Assembly: GCA_036924085.1 (NCBI GenBank)
Contig: JAVGWX010000005.1
Span: forward strand, 39,441,164-39,505,163
DNA: 64,000 nt
Direction of reading: 5' to 3'
Source: Ariolimax columbianus
Taxonomy: Eukaryota; Mollusca; Gastropoda; Stylommatophora; Arionidae
This document shows, piece after piece, positions 33,080 to 43,388 of this stretch. The translations under genes were made by a program, and so were the position numbers. Position 1 is the stretch's first letter. Each line of letters opens with the position of its first letter. Under the pieces are notes generated by a model that saw only the letters and a list, made by a program, of their open reading frames with translations, was not told where the DNA came from and made no database searches.

Positions 33080-34384
33080 ATGCACGGGGCCGCAAGCCTA
33101 ACAAAACAGTGCAACGTAAATCACAGTATGATGGCAGTACAACCTATTCGAAAAACGTATGGAGCTCATCCTGCGGAGTCCCGCCAGGCAGCGATAGTGC
33201 CGGGCCTCACGCCTCGAAGGGGCCCACCCTTGACTACTGGTGGTCACCCACCCATGTGTCGTGGAGTCAAGGCACATGGCTATGGGGCAACGTCTATTGG
33301 CCAAAACCTCAAGACCCTCAAAATACTACAGTGGAATGCGGAGGGAGTCATTAACAAAAAACTTTCCCTAACACACCACCTGCATGAAGGTAAGATTGAC
33401 GTGGCATGTATCCAGGAAACGCACCTCAACAATAACCATAAATTCTCAATCAGAGGATACCAGACCTTCCGTCTAGATAGAGAAGGCCACAAAGGAGGGG
33501 TCCTGATACTGACCAGAAACAGCATACCGAGTAGCGCGGTACCTGTCAATCACACCGGACAAGCAGAAATTGTAGGAGTTGACATAATGGCTCAAGAGAC
33601 GAAGCTCCGCATTTTCAATCTGTACGGACCACCAAACAGAGACCTATCGCTCTCGAGTATAGAGGTCAGAGACTCCAACTGCATAGTAGTTGGAGATTTC
33701 AACAGCCACTCGGAGAGATGGGGATACTCTGACACAGACAGCAGAGGTGACGAAGTGGAAGATTGGGAGATAGATGCAAATCTCTCCCTAATCAATAGGC
33801 CGGAGGATAGCCCTAGCTTCTATTCAAGAACATGGCATACCACCTCGACTCCAGATTTGGCCTTCTCCACACAGGACATACACTATAAAATAGACCGCCA
33901 GGTGCTAAACCAACTGGCAGGTAGCGACCACAGGCCGATCAGGCTAACCATTGACATGGAAGTAGGCCCACAGGAAACAAAACCGCTCCCACGTTGGAAT
34001 TACAAACGAGCCGACTGGGACAGATTTGCAATCCTGACAGATGGGCTGTGTGAAACCATCAACACACGAAACACCAAAATGAAGCCCATGGTAGAGAGCC
34101 TAAGCAAGGCAATAATGCAAGCCGCCACTGAAACCATCCCAAGAGGAGCTAGGAAAAACTATAAGCCCTACTGGAATGATGAGTTACAGAAAGTGGAAGA
34201 TGCAGTAACAAATGCTAGGAACATGGCAGAACGAGAAAAATCCATGGAGGCAAACATCGCCCTCAAAGCCGCCGCGGCGAAGTACAAACACACTCTCAAG
34301 CAAACAGCAAGAGAAAGCTGGAAAAATAAAACGGAAAGTCTAAACCTGGACAAAGAAGGGAACAAGCTATGGAAGCTAGTCTGA
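33080..34384 (+). CDS. Family A ORF, part 1: apurinic-like EEP endonuclease
   Basis: A 434-residue open frame. Residues about 80-290 form an exonuclease-endonuclease-phosphatase domain that nicks target DNA: LQWNAEGV (N86), CIQETHL (E113), IFNLYGPP, VVGDFNSH (D206, N208), TPDLAF (D259) and GSDHRPI (D283, H284), so the catalytic set appears intact. The first ATG is not conserved in copy 2; the adjacent ATG ATG at 33128-33133 is, and is a better start. The frame ends at TGA 34382-34384 where copy 2 has an arginine codon, so this is a nonsense mutation in the linker to the reverse transcriptase. Confidence 0.9.
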   Translation: MHGAASLTKQCNVNHSMMAVQPIRKTYGAHPAESRQAAIVPGLTPRRGPPLTTGGHPPMCRGVKAHGYGATSIGQNLKTLKILQWNAEGVINKKLSLTHHLHEGKIDVACIQETHLNNNHKFSIRGYQTFRLDREGHKGGVLILTRNSIPSSAVPVNHTGQAEIVGVDIMAQETKLRIFNLYGPPNRDLSLSSIEVRDSNCIVVGDFNSHSERWGYSDTDSRGDEVEDWEIDANLSLINRPEDSPSFYSRTWHTTSTPDLAFSTQDIHYKIDRQVLNQLAGSDHRPIRLTIDMEVGPQETKPLPRWNYKRADWDRFAILTDGLCETINTRNTKMKPMVESLSKAIMQAATETIPRGARKNYKPYWNDELQKVEDAVTNARNMAEREKSMEANIALKAAAAKYKHTLKQTARESWKNKTESLNLDKEGNKLWKLV

Positions 34385-34387
34385 GCC

Positions 34388-36127
34388 ATGAATGACGAAA
34401 CCCCATCAAATAAACATATTACTATCAAGCAAGGCGAGAACTTGATCACAGGTAAGAAAGCCGCAAACGCCTTTGTCGATCACTATGCCAGAGCAAACCA
34501 CATCGAGGTCCCTGCAGATAAGCATACAGACATTAGCGAAGAGCTAAAGGGACACGAAAACATAAATACGGCTCCTGAAGAGCACATGATGGCCAAACTA
34601 ACAATGCGCGAAATGGAAGAGGCTATGAGAACACTAAAGAAAAGGAAATCTCCCGGAAAAGACGGGATAACAAACGAAATGCTGATGGGGCTGGGCCAAA
34701 CAGCGAAGAAGAAACTGCTATTGGTCCTAAACCAAAGCTGGAAAAGGGGAATTGTACCACATGCATGGAAAGATGCAATACTGGTACCAGTACCAAAAAC
34801 AGGAAAGGACAAAACAGATCCAAATGGATACAGGCCCATAAGCCTACTGAGCTGTGTCGGCAAGCTGATGGAACGGATGATAAACACCAGACTGATGTGG
34901 CATCTAGAAGAAAAACGAATACTAATTCCACAGCAAGCCGGCTTTAGACAGCACAGATCCACTGAGGACCAGGTCATCCTCATAGCCCAGGAGATAGAAG
35001 ATGCCTACCAGGCACAGAAACACACAGTAGCTGTTTGGGTGGATCTGGAAAAGGCATTTGACAAAGTCTGGAAGGATGGACTTAGAGTCAAGCTAAGAAA
35101 AAGTGATGTCTGTGGGAAAATGTACAAGTGGATCAACCACTACCTCAAACAAAGAACGGCCAGAGTCCAAGTACAAGGGCAGATAAGCAAAAAGGTGAAT
35201 CTCGAGCAGGAAGTACCCCAAGGGGGAGTACTGTCACCCACACTCTTCCTGGTATATATAAACGATATTACAGAGAATATACCAAGAAGAGTCCATAGCT
35301 CAATGTTTGCAGACGATCTGGCTATGTGGACCTCTGAAAAGAATCTCACCATAGCAAGAAATCGGATGCAGACGGCCCTAACATCGCTGGAAGAGTGGGC
35401 GAACTCATGGCTGGTCAAAATAAACGAGGAGAAAACCACGTGCACAATATTCTCGCTCTCATTAAAACCCCAAAGTACCAAATTAAGTCTAAATGGCAAA
35501 ATCCTGCAGCCAAACGACAACCCAACCTATCTGGGAGTCACATTTGATCGGCGCATGACATGGACAAGTCAGATTGAGAGAAACCGAATGAAAGCCAGAG
35601 AAAGAATGGCGATCATGAGGAAACTTGCCGGCACAAGCTGGGGAGCAGACGAAGGCATACTAAAGAAACTGTACACTGGAAGAGTGAGACCAGTTCTCGA
35701 GTATGGCATTGCGGCATGGACAACAGCAGCGAAGGCGAACTTCGATAAAGTTAACAAACTTCAAAACCAAGCCATGAGAATTATAATAGGTGGCATGAAG
35801 TCAACGCCAATTGTAGAACTTGAAAAGATTACAAAACTGCAATGCATGACCGATAGAAGAGACTGCAGAGCCCAGCTGCAGTCAGAGAAACTCCGAAGAC
35901 TGACGGACCATCCAATGTACCAGAGACTAAACAATTTGGGAAATGGGAAACTAAAGCGGAGAAACTTTGCAGAAATAGCCAAAGCAAAGATGCACGAAGA
36001 TCCCATAAACGCACTAACAACACCAAAACCCATCACTACTGTACGAAAACCCACTTTGGAGGCAGGATATATTTCCATAGGTGGTAGAAAATATACCAGG
36101 TATTGCAAACAAAAACTGCCAGACTGA
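34388..36127 (+). CDS. Family A ORF, part 2: reverse transcriptase
   Basis: A 579-residue open frame in the same reading frame as part 1, one stop and one codon downstream. Motifs: KSPGKDGI (87-93), GYRPISLL (148-154), motif A DLEKAFDKVW (219-228), VPQGGVLSPTLF (276-287), motif C FADD (307-310), NPTYLGVTFD (379-387), GTSWGAD and VRPVLEYG. All palm motifs look intact. Its role is target-primed reverse transcription at the endonuclease nick. Near 36056 an extra T, compared with the other copies, shifts the frame, and the ORF ends at 36127 before RNase H. Confidence 0.93.
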   Translation: MNDETPSNKHITIKQGENLITGKKAANAFVDHYARANHIEVPADKHTDISEELKGHENINTAPEEHMMAKLTMREMEEAMRTLKKRKSPGKDGITNEMLMGLGQTAKKKLLLVLNQSWKRGIVPHAWKDAILVPVPKTGKDKTDPNGYRPISLLSCVGKLMERMINTRLMWHLEEKRILIPQQAGFRQHRSTEDQVILIAQEIEDAYQAQKHTVAVWVDLEKAFDKVWKDGLRVKLRKSDVCGKMYKWINHYLKQRTARVQVQGQISKKVNLEQEVPQGGVLSPTLFLVYINDITENIPRRVHSSMFADDLAMWTSEKNLTIARNRMQTALTSLEEWANSWLVKINEEKTTCTIFSLSLKPQSTKLSLNGKILQPNDNPTYLGVTFDRRMTWTSQIERNRMKARERMAIMRKLAGTSWGADEGILKKLYTGRVRPVLEYGIAAWTTAAKANFDKVNKLQNQAMRIIIGGMKSTPIVELEKITKLQCMTDRRDCRAQLQSEKLRRLTDHPMYQRLNNLGNGKLKRRNFAEIAKAKMHEDPINALTTPKPITTVRKPTLEAGYISIGGRKYTRYCKQKLPD

Positions 36128-36179
36128 AAAATAAAGGAGAGACACTACCCTAAGCTTCATAACGAAAAGCTACCCAAGC

Positions 36180-36989
36180 ATGGACTGGACCCATGCATAC
36201 ACCGACGGTTCTGTAACAAACACTACACAGAACGGAGGGGCAGGAGCATTCCTGAACCTACCAAATGGCAGAAAAATAACACTGTCATTCGCTACTGGTA
36301 AGTACACAAGCAATTTCAGAGCGGAGGCAGAGGCACTGAGGGCGGCAGTGGAAGAAATGGTAACACACAGTGAAAATGAGAGCCATATAGTCCTGCTGAC
36401 AGATGCTCTCGCCGTAGTCACAGCGCTAAAAAGCCAGAAAAACACTGAGCTTAATGACTTAAGAGCAGCACTCTGCAAACTGTGCCAGCAGTCCGCACCA
36501 AAAAGGGTAGTGGTACAGTGGGTTCCGTCACACTGCAACATCCAAGGCAACGAGGAGGCAGACAGACTGGCAAAAGAAGGTGCAAGGCTACCACAAACAG
36601 ATACCAGTATGACGTACGAAGAGTCAAAACGGCTTATCAAAGCCAGATACATGACCAAATGGGAAACCGAACATACTGGTTACACCAAAAACGATGCCTA
36701 TTACCAGTTGAACCGAAGAGAGCAGGTCGTTTTCTTCAGACTTCGCACTGGCCACAACAGACTGAGGTACCACCTATTCAACAAATGGAAGATAGGGTGT
36801 ACCGACGAATGCCCGTGCGGTACTGGTAAAATGACCACTGAACATCTGCTGCAGAACTGCCCGACATACGAGGATCAGAGAGAGCAGATGTGGCCATTGC
36901 CAGTGGAACTGCAAGACAAGCTCTATGGTAGTGGCGAGAGTCTCAGGATGAACGCCGCTTTTTTCGAACAAATAATGGTTACTGTCTGA
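36180..36989 (+). CDS. Family A ORF, part 3: RNase H and zinc knuckle
   Basis: A 269-residue open frame, offset one base from part 2. RNase H catalytic residues are present: YTDGS (D9), FRAEAEAL (E49), LLTDALA (D75), VQWVPSHC and GNEEADRL (D128). Its role is to remove the RNA strand after first-strand synthesis. At the C-terminus is a C-x-C-x8-H-x4-C knuckle (C211, C213, H222, C227). Comparison with copy 2 shows the domain was joined to the reverse transcriptase; it is separated here by a one-base insertion and two stops. TGA is followed by CTGTGTACGC and (AGA)n. Confidence 0.92.
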   Translation: MDWTHAYTDGSVTNTTQNGGAGAFLNLPNGRKITLSFATGKYTSNFRAEAEALRAAVEEMVTHSENESHIVLLTDALAVVTALKSQKNTELNDLRAALCKLCQQSAPKRVVVQWVPSHCNIQGNEEADRLAKEGARLPQTDTSMTYEESKRLIKARYMTKWETEHTGYTKNDAYYQLNRREQVVFFRLRTGHNRLRYHLFNKWKIGCTDECPCGTGKMTTEHLLQNCPTYEDQREQMWPLPVELQDKLYGSGESLRMNAAFFEQIMVTV

Positions 36990-37017
36990 CTGTGTACGCA
37001 GAAGAAGAAGAAGAAGA

Positions 37018-37287
37018 AGACTTCGCACTGGCCACAATAGAATGAGGTACCACCTATTCAACAAATTGAAGATAGGGTGTACCGACGAATGCCCGTGCGG
37101 TACTGGTAAAATGATCGCTGAACATCTGCTGCAGAACTGCCCGACATACGAGGATCAGAGAGAGCAGATGTGGCCATCACCAGTGGAACTGCAAGACAAG
37201 CTCTATGGCAGTGGCGACAGCCTCAGGATGACCGCCGCTTTTTTCGACAAAATAATGGTTACTGTCTGACTGCGTACGCAGAAGAAG
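37018..37287 (+). mobile_element. Second, truncated family A 3' end in tandem
   Basis: It begins ACTTCGCACTGGCCACAATA right after the GAA tail of copy 1 and repeats the last 80 codons, stop and (GAA)n. The join GAAGAC/AGACTTCGC suggests use of AAGAC microhomology, by template jumping or recombination. The first segmental copy at 26942-27715 lacks this addition. Confidence 0.85.
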
Positions 37288-37390
37288 AAGAAGAACTTCG
37301 TACGTTGGGATTGTAAATTAAGCTCTGCTTCCCAAGCAGTGCAACAGTACGTTTGGTGTATGTGCACTGTTTTTGAAGCACGGATAGAGT

Positions 37391-37580
37391 GCTCTGTGGT
37401 CTTGAGGTAAGGTGTCCGCCTCGTGTGCCGGAGGTCGAGAGTTCAAATCACGTCAAAGATCAAGATTTGTTGACATGGATCTTATGGTAAAAACTCCAAT
37501 GTTCTTTAGGTAGTGAGATCGGACTCCTGTGTTCAGTGTCGAGCACGTTAACAATTCCTTGGTAGTTATATATCGAATAG
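37391..37580 (+). mobile_element. tRNA-headed SINE-3, short form with one 28-bp unit
   Basis: The head has box A-like TGGTCTTGAGGTAAGG and box B-like GAGAGTTCAAATCAC. A 60-nt linker, one partial 28-bp unit (GTAGTGAGATCGGACTCC, 37510-37527) and 50 nt of body follow. The mirror-image arrangement at 40660-37860 has the same head and linker but about 97 units. Confidence 0.6.
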
Positions 37581-37864
37581 CGCCGGCTTAATAGCTGCTG
37601 CCCGGATTTGGAATAGTTAGAATCCTGGTATTCAAACAGGCATGTTAATGTCTGTTGCCAGGTAGTCAAATGCTTAGGATAAACTTATTAGGTATTTCAC
37701 AACTTCCTGCGGCTTACAAGGCCTGACATACACATTATGTGGGTAGAATTTTAACTTTACTTCGTGTACGGACAGCGGCCCGTAAGTCTACTCTATTCGA
37801 TTTGTAACTGCCAAGGGGGTTAACCCGTGCTCGAAACTGAACACGGGAGTCCGATCTCTCTACC
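37508..37864. repeat. Inverted repeat, 73-bp arms
   Basis: 37508-37580 and 37792-37864 are reverse complements with some mismatches: AGTGAGATCGGACTCC/GGAGTCCGATCTCT, GTCGAGCACG/CGTGCTCGAAAC, TATCGAATAG/CTATTCGATTT. They flank 210 bp of SINE-3 body and mark two head-to-head or tail-to-tail SINE-3 copies. Confidence 0.75.
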
Positions 37865-40556
37865 AAGAGATTAGGGGTCACATCTCACTAGATATCAGGA
37901 GTCCGAACTCACTACCCAGAGATCTGGAGTCCGATCTCACTACCCAGAGATCAGGGGTCCGATCTCACTACCCAGAGATTAGGGGTCTGATCTCACTACC
38001 CAGAGATCTGGGGTCCGATATAACTACCCAGAGAACAGGGTTACGTTATCACTACCCAGAGATATGGGGTCCGATCTCACTACCCAGAGATCTGGGGTCC
38101 GATCTCACTACCCAGAGATCAGGGGTCCGATCTCACTACCCAGAGATTATGGGTCCGATCTCACTACCCAGAGAACTGAGGTCCGATTTCACTACCCAGA
38201 GATTAGGGGTCCGATCTCACTACCCAGAGATCAGGGGTCCGATATCACTACCCAGAGATAAGTGATCCGATTTCACTACCCAGAGATCAGGGTCCGATCT
38301 CACTACAAAGAGATTAGGGGTTCGATCTCACTTCCCAGAGATCAGGGGTCCAATCTCAGTACCTAGGGATCAGGGGTCCGATCTCAGTACCTAGATATCA
38401 GGGTTCTGATCTCAGTACCTAGAGATAAGGGGTCCGATCTCAGTACCCAGTGATCAGGGGTCCGATCTCACTACCCAGAGATCATGGGTCCGATATCACT
38501 GCCCAGAGATCAAGGGTCCGATATCACAACGCAGAGATATGGGGTCCGATCTCATTACCCAGAGATATGGGATCCGATCTCACTACCCATAGATCAGGGG
38601 TTCGATCTCACTACCCAGAGATTAGGGGTCCGATCTCACTACCCAGAGATCTGGGGTCCGATCTCACTACCAGAGATCAGAGGTCCGATCTCACTACCCG
38701 GAAATTAGGGGTCCGATCTCACTACCCAGATATCTGGGGTTCGATCTCACTACCCAGAGATCAGGGGTCCGATCTCAGTACCTAGGGATCAGGGGTCCGA
38801 TCTCAGTACTTAGATATCAGGGGTCCGATCTCACTACCTAGAGATCAGGGGTCTGATCTCACTACCCAGAGATTAGGGGTCAGATCTCACTACCCAGAGA
38901 TATGGGGTCCGATCTCATTACCCAGAGATCTGGGGTCCGATATCACTACCCAGAGATATGGGGTCCGATCTCACTACCCAGAGATTAGGGGTCCGATCTC
39001 ACAACCCAGAGATCTGGGGTCCGATCTCACTACCCAGAGATCAGAGGTCCGATCCCACTACCCGGAGATTAGGGTAGTGATCTCACTACCCAGATATCAG
39101 GGTCCGATCTCACTACCAAGAGATCAGGGGTCCTATCTCACAATCCAGAGATCAGGGGTCCGTTCTCAATACCAAGATATCGGGGGTCTGATCTCACTAC
39201 TCAGAGATCAGGGGTCCGATCTCAGTACCTAGGGATCAGGGGTCCGATCTCAGTACCTAGATATCAGGGGTCCGATCTCAGTGCCTAGAGAGCAGGGGTC
39301 CGATCTCAGTACCCAGTGATTAGGGGTCTGATCTCACTACCCAGAGATCATGGGTCCGATATCACTACCCAGAGATCTGGGGTACGATCTCACTACCCAG
39401 AAATTAGGGGTCCGATATCACTACCCAGAGATAAGTGGTCCGATTTCACTACCCAGAGATCAGAGTCCGATCTCACTACCAAGAGATCAGGGGTCCTATA
39501 TCACAATCCAGAGATCAGGGGTCCGATCTCAATACCAGGATATCAGGGGTTCGATCTCACTTCCCAGAGATCAGGGGTCCGATCTCAGTACCTAGGGATC
39601 AGGGGTCTGATCTTAGTACCTACATATCAGGGTTCCGATCTCAGTACCTAGAGATGAGGCGTCCGATCTCAGTACCCAGTGATCATGGGTCCGATATCAC
39701 TACCCAGAGATCAGGGGTCCGATATCACTACCCAGAGATATGGGGTCCGATCTCATTACCCAGAGGTCTTTGGTCCGATCTCACTACCCAGAGATCAGTA
39801 GTCCGATCTCACTGCCCAGAGATTAGGGGTCCAATCTCACTACCCAGAGATCTGGGTTCCGATCTCACTACCCGGAGATTAGGGGTCCGATCTCACTACC
39901 CAGAGATCAGGGGTCCGATATCACTACCCAGAGATAAGTGGTCCGATTTCACTACCCAGAGATCAGGGTCCGATCTCACTACCAAGAGATCAGGGGTCCT
40001 ATCTTACAATCCAGAGATCAGGAGTCCGATCTCAATACAAAGATATCAGGGGTTCGATCTCACTTCTCAGAGATTAGGGGTCCGATCGCAGTACCTAGGG
40101 ATCAGGGGTCCGATCTCAGTACCTAGATATCAGGGGTCTGATTTCAGTACCTAGAGATAAGAGGTCCGATCTCAGTACCCAGTGATCAGGGGTCCGATCT
40201 CACTACCTAGAGATCAGGGGTCTGATCTCACTACCCAGAGATTAGGGGTCCGATCTCACTACCCAGAGATGTTGGGTAAGATATCACTACCCAAAGATCA
40301 GGGGTCCGATATCACTACCCAGAGATATGGGGTCCGATCTCACTACCCAGAGATCTGGAGTCCGGTCTCACTAACCAAAGATCAGGGTTCCGATCTCACT
40401 ACCCAGAGATAAATGGGTCCGATTTCACTACCCAGAGATCAGGGTCCGATCTCACTACCAAGAGATCAGGGGTCCTTTCTCACAATCCAGTGATCAGGGG
40501 TTCGATCTCACTACCCAGAGATCAGGGGTTCGATCTCACTACCCAGATATCAGGGG
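37846..40556 (+). repeat. 28-bp tandem array, second copy, about 97 units
   Basis: Same unit as at 27993-29325. The first 1.27 kb repeats the variant order of the first array; the array then continues for another 1.4 kb with its own higher-order blocks. Each unit contains GATCTCACTACCCAGAGATC, a 6-bp inverted repeat around an 8-nt loop. Open frames of 111-239 codons here are artefacts. Confidence 0.97.
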
Positions 40557-40660
40557 AATTTTGACAAGAAAATCTTAGTGAATAAATCACAGTCTCCACC
40601 GTGATCGAACCCGCAACCTCCGGCACTCTAGACGGAACACATTACCTCGAAACCACTAAT
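40557..40660 (-). mobile_element. SINE-3 tRNA-like head and linker, minus strand
   Basis: The minus strand reads GTGGTTTCGAGGTAATGTG (box A-like) and GGTTGCGGGTTCGATCACGG (box B-like), then a linker ending directly in the 28-bp array. Head and linker match 37391-37507 on the plus strand. Confidence 0.7.
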
Positions 40661-40727
40661 AAACCTCCCCTCTCCCTTTCCCCCTTTCTCCCCATGAGCT
40701 GCCCCGGACACATATATTAAATTCTAG

Positions 40728-40885
40728 TTCAAAATCTACCCAATGTATGTGTATCTTCCCACAGGTCTAATAAGATGCCAGATTTTAAAAAAAATACTTA
40801 CTACGTATAGCCGAAGTCTTCGGTTACCTGGCAACATACATTTAATATATCTGTTTGAATTCCAGGATCCCAAGTATTCATTGTT
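40728..40885 (+). repeat. SINE-3 body fragment, inverted relative to 37586-37790
   Basis: Plus-strand CAAAATCTACCCA, TTACCTGGCAACATAC and TGTTTGAATTCCAGGAT match the reverse complement of the body at 27726-27992. Confidence 0.6.
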
Positions 40886-41099
40886 CTATCACCAAAGATA
40901 TTTGAGAGAATATTTCAGTTTCTGTGTCGCTTTCATGTTTCTTTGTTACTACCTGGGTATGTGAAAGTTTCTACTCTTGGTAATACATTTCCATTCAGTG
41001 ACATCATTGAATTCGTTTGTGAGACTCACGATTTTTTGATTTTTTTGAAAATTTTTTCTGCGAGCCTATCTGTTCGGATAGTGTAAAGTGTATATTTAT

Positions 41100-42400
41100 G
41101 TTCGTGTGTTCACTCAACGCGTGTCCTCAAAAGAGCCAAGCCATCGTCGAAGGCAAGTTTTCCCCCAAGATTTTCACATCCGTCCGCCTTACACCCAAAT
41201 GTTTGTTGTGGGCCTAGTTAGGCATTACCCAGTCAATGGTTATACAAAAGAAAAGTTGTGACATAATGCAGCCTTGCTTCCCTCCTGTTTCTATAAGAAA
41301 CCATACGGATTTATCAACAGAGCTCCGTTCAGAGCATTGTGTATCAGTTACAATTAATAGTGCTTTTGTGACTTCAATATATTCGAATGGGAAGACATAG
41401 TTGTTAAGGATTTTTCAAAGCGATGGACAGTGACAGCTGTCAAACGCCTTTTGGAAATCAATAAAGTTGATTACAAATTAATACTGCATTTCCATTGGTT
41501 TGTCTTTAATTATCCCCATGCAAATGATTGTGTCTATTCATGATCGAATTGGTTTAGGTATGATCAGTTTGGTCTTTGCATGATCAATTTGGTGTATGCA
41601 TGATCGTTTTGGTCTAAGACCAGCCTATTCCTCTCTGAGTTGTTCATCCACTGTGTTTCTAGCACCAGGTTACATATCACTTTTCGTGAAGAAAGAGTGT
41701 TTCGCCACGCCGGCTATTGCAATCTGACAGATCCCTCTTCTTAACTGTTTAGGAGGAAGACTCTTCTCATGCCATACTTCATTGACGATTGATAGTAGAT
41801 GTGTGAGAGGTACACCATCTACTGCTTCAAACATTTCACTAGAAAATATTCGGCGTCACCGGACGCGTTGTGGTTCTTCTAACTTTCTGATGGCTTCTTG
41901 AATATCAATGAGTGTAAACTTATCGCAAGATACGGTGTAGTTGCTGTTATGGTTATTCGTCAAAGTCATGTGTTATTGCTGACTGTAGTCTATTTAATAC
42001 GTCAGTAAAATATTCCGCTCTTTCTCCACGGTAAGGTGTCCTTGTTTGTCTCTGATGATAATGTTCGCTTCTGTTGGTTTGTTGCGTAGGTATCTTGTGA
42101 TCTGATAAAGACGCCTACGAATGTATATTCATCTGCGCCATCGGCTGCTGACGTCAGATCATATACAAACTGCCTCTTATTATTGCGAGTCTTATACTTT
42201 ACTATTTTGTTTTATACATGTGGTACATGTTTTCTAGCATGTGTCATTTGCTGTGGGTGTATTTGATGCCAAGAGATTTAATGTTCTGTTCTCCTTTCTT
42301 GGCTTGTGTCCCATGTGTTACTGCCGAGCCAATTCTTCTTGCTGTTTGTGTGGTTTACATTGTGGTCATTATAGCTGCATCGATTTCATAAGTTCCTATT
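41100..42400 (-). pseudogene. RTE-like LINE, minus strand, decayed
   Basis: Minus-strand order: KTRNNKRQFVYDLTSAADGA, FVGVFIRSQD, IIRDKQGHLTV, IDIQEAIRKLEEPQ, EMFEAVDGVPLTHLLSIVNE with VWHEKSLP, FIDFQKAFDS (motif A), GGKQGCIMSQLFFCITIDW, and a degraded LAFDDGLALL for LDFADDLALL. The frame is broken many times. The fragment has the EN-RT linker and palm but no endonuclease or C-terminus. Confidence 0.75.
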
Positions 42401-42542
42401 TGCAGTCGATTGTGTAAACAGTCTGGTCGCTAATTATATTTGCTATTTTTAAATGAACATCAGACAATAATTGGCTTACAAACAAATAACGAGACAATTA
42501 GAAATAATTAAGTGATTTATATATAATCGTCAATAGTCTACG

Positions 42543-42960
42543 GCGATGTTATTGTTGTTGTTGTTGTTATTTTTGTTGTTATTGTCGAATTCCAAAAATG
42601 AGTAAAGTTTCTCCTTTGGTTTCCCTGAAAAGGACATTAACCGATGGATTTGCAGTTGCTTTTCTTACATACTGAGCGTGCTGATGAATATGGATCGGGT
42701 TTAACAAGTCGGTTGTGCTATAATAGGCTTTATCTATGTGTCGCTCACTACTACAGTGATCATGCCAATTCCCCAACATTGTTATCCAGTCTGTCGTAAA
42801 ACAGCCTGTTTGCGGGGAGAACTGCGAGGAAGTCGAGGGGGGGGATATTGATGAATTTGTTTTGCCTGATCAGTCATTAGTCTCCTCTCCCCACCAGACC
42901 CTGACTTACATGGTCTTCAATCAGTATGTTTGGTCTGACCAGCCGTGTCTCCTTTCCCCC
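42543..42960 (-). repeat. (CAA)-tailed short repeat, minus strand
   Basis: On the minus strand it has AACATACTGATTGAAGACC, GATCACTGTAGTAGTGAGCG, TTCATCAGCACGCTCAGTAT and a CAA-rich tail (TTG run at 42547-42580 on the plus strand). Confidence 0.7.
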
Positions 42961-43388
42961 AAATCTCCCCAAACATAGCAGGATCCGTGAGAGAAGAATT
43001 GACGTCTGTCAAATGTAGATACGGAGAAAAATTGGAGACAGTGCGCTGTCAGAAAACGAATCAATAAATGAAATATTGAGGAATTAGCGAATGAAATGAT
43101 TGTAGGTCAGTATTTTGACAATAGCTGTGAACATATTACCTTGCTGATAACTGCAATAAAAGAAAATTTTAAAGGAAAACGTATGTGATAATAAAACGGC
43201 TAAAAGTTAGACAACATAATAAAAAAATTAAAAACCCACAGCTAATCTAACCCACATTGAAACCAAGAACCATTCGATGCTGGTGATACGTTGCAGATGT
43301 CCTTCAGATGTAAAGATGACAGCTGCTCTAATCTGATCTTGCGTATTAGGTTTTTATTTCTAGTAGCCCTCTTTGTCTTACCTCGTTG
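42961..43388. other. No recognisable feature
   Basis: A 71-codon open frame at 43291-43506 overlaps the 3' end of the next element and is not a gene. Confidence 0.4.

Larger units (their letters stand above)
31502..37016 (+). mobile_element. Family A LINE, most complete copy (copy 1)
   Basis: Order: rRNA modules, 28S 3' end, about 740 bp of 5' UTR, endonuclease, reverse transcriptase, RNase H, zinc knuckle, CAGCGTACG-type 3' UTR, (GAA)n. No upstream gag-like ORF with CCHC motifs is seen. A single ORF with EN-RT-RNH and a non-autonomous derivative suggests the Ingi/I group, but I cannot place the clade. A nonsense codon and a frameshift interrupt the coding region. The 5' end of the transposed unit is uncertain and may include the 18S and ETS. 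Confidence 0.85.
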
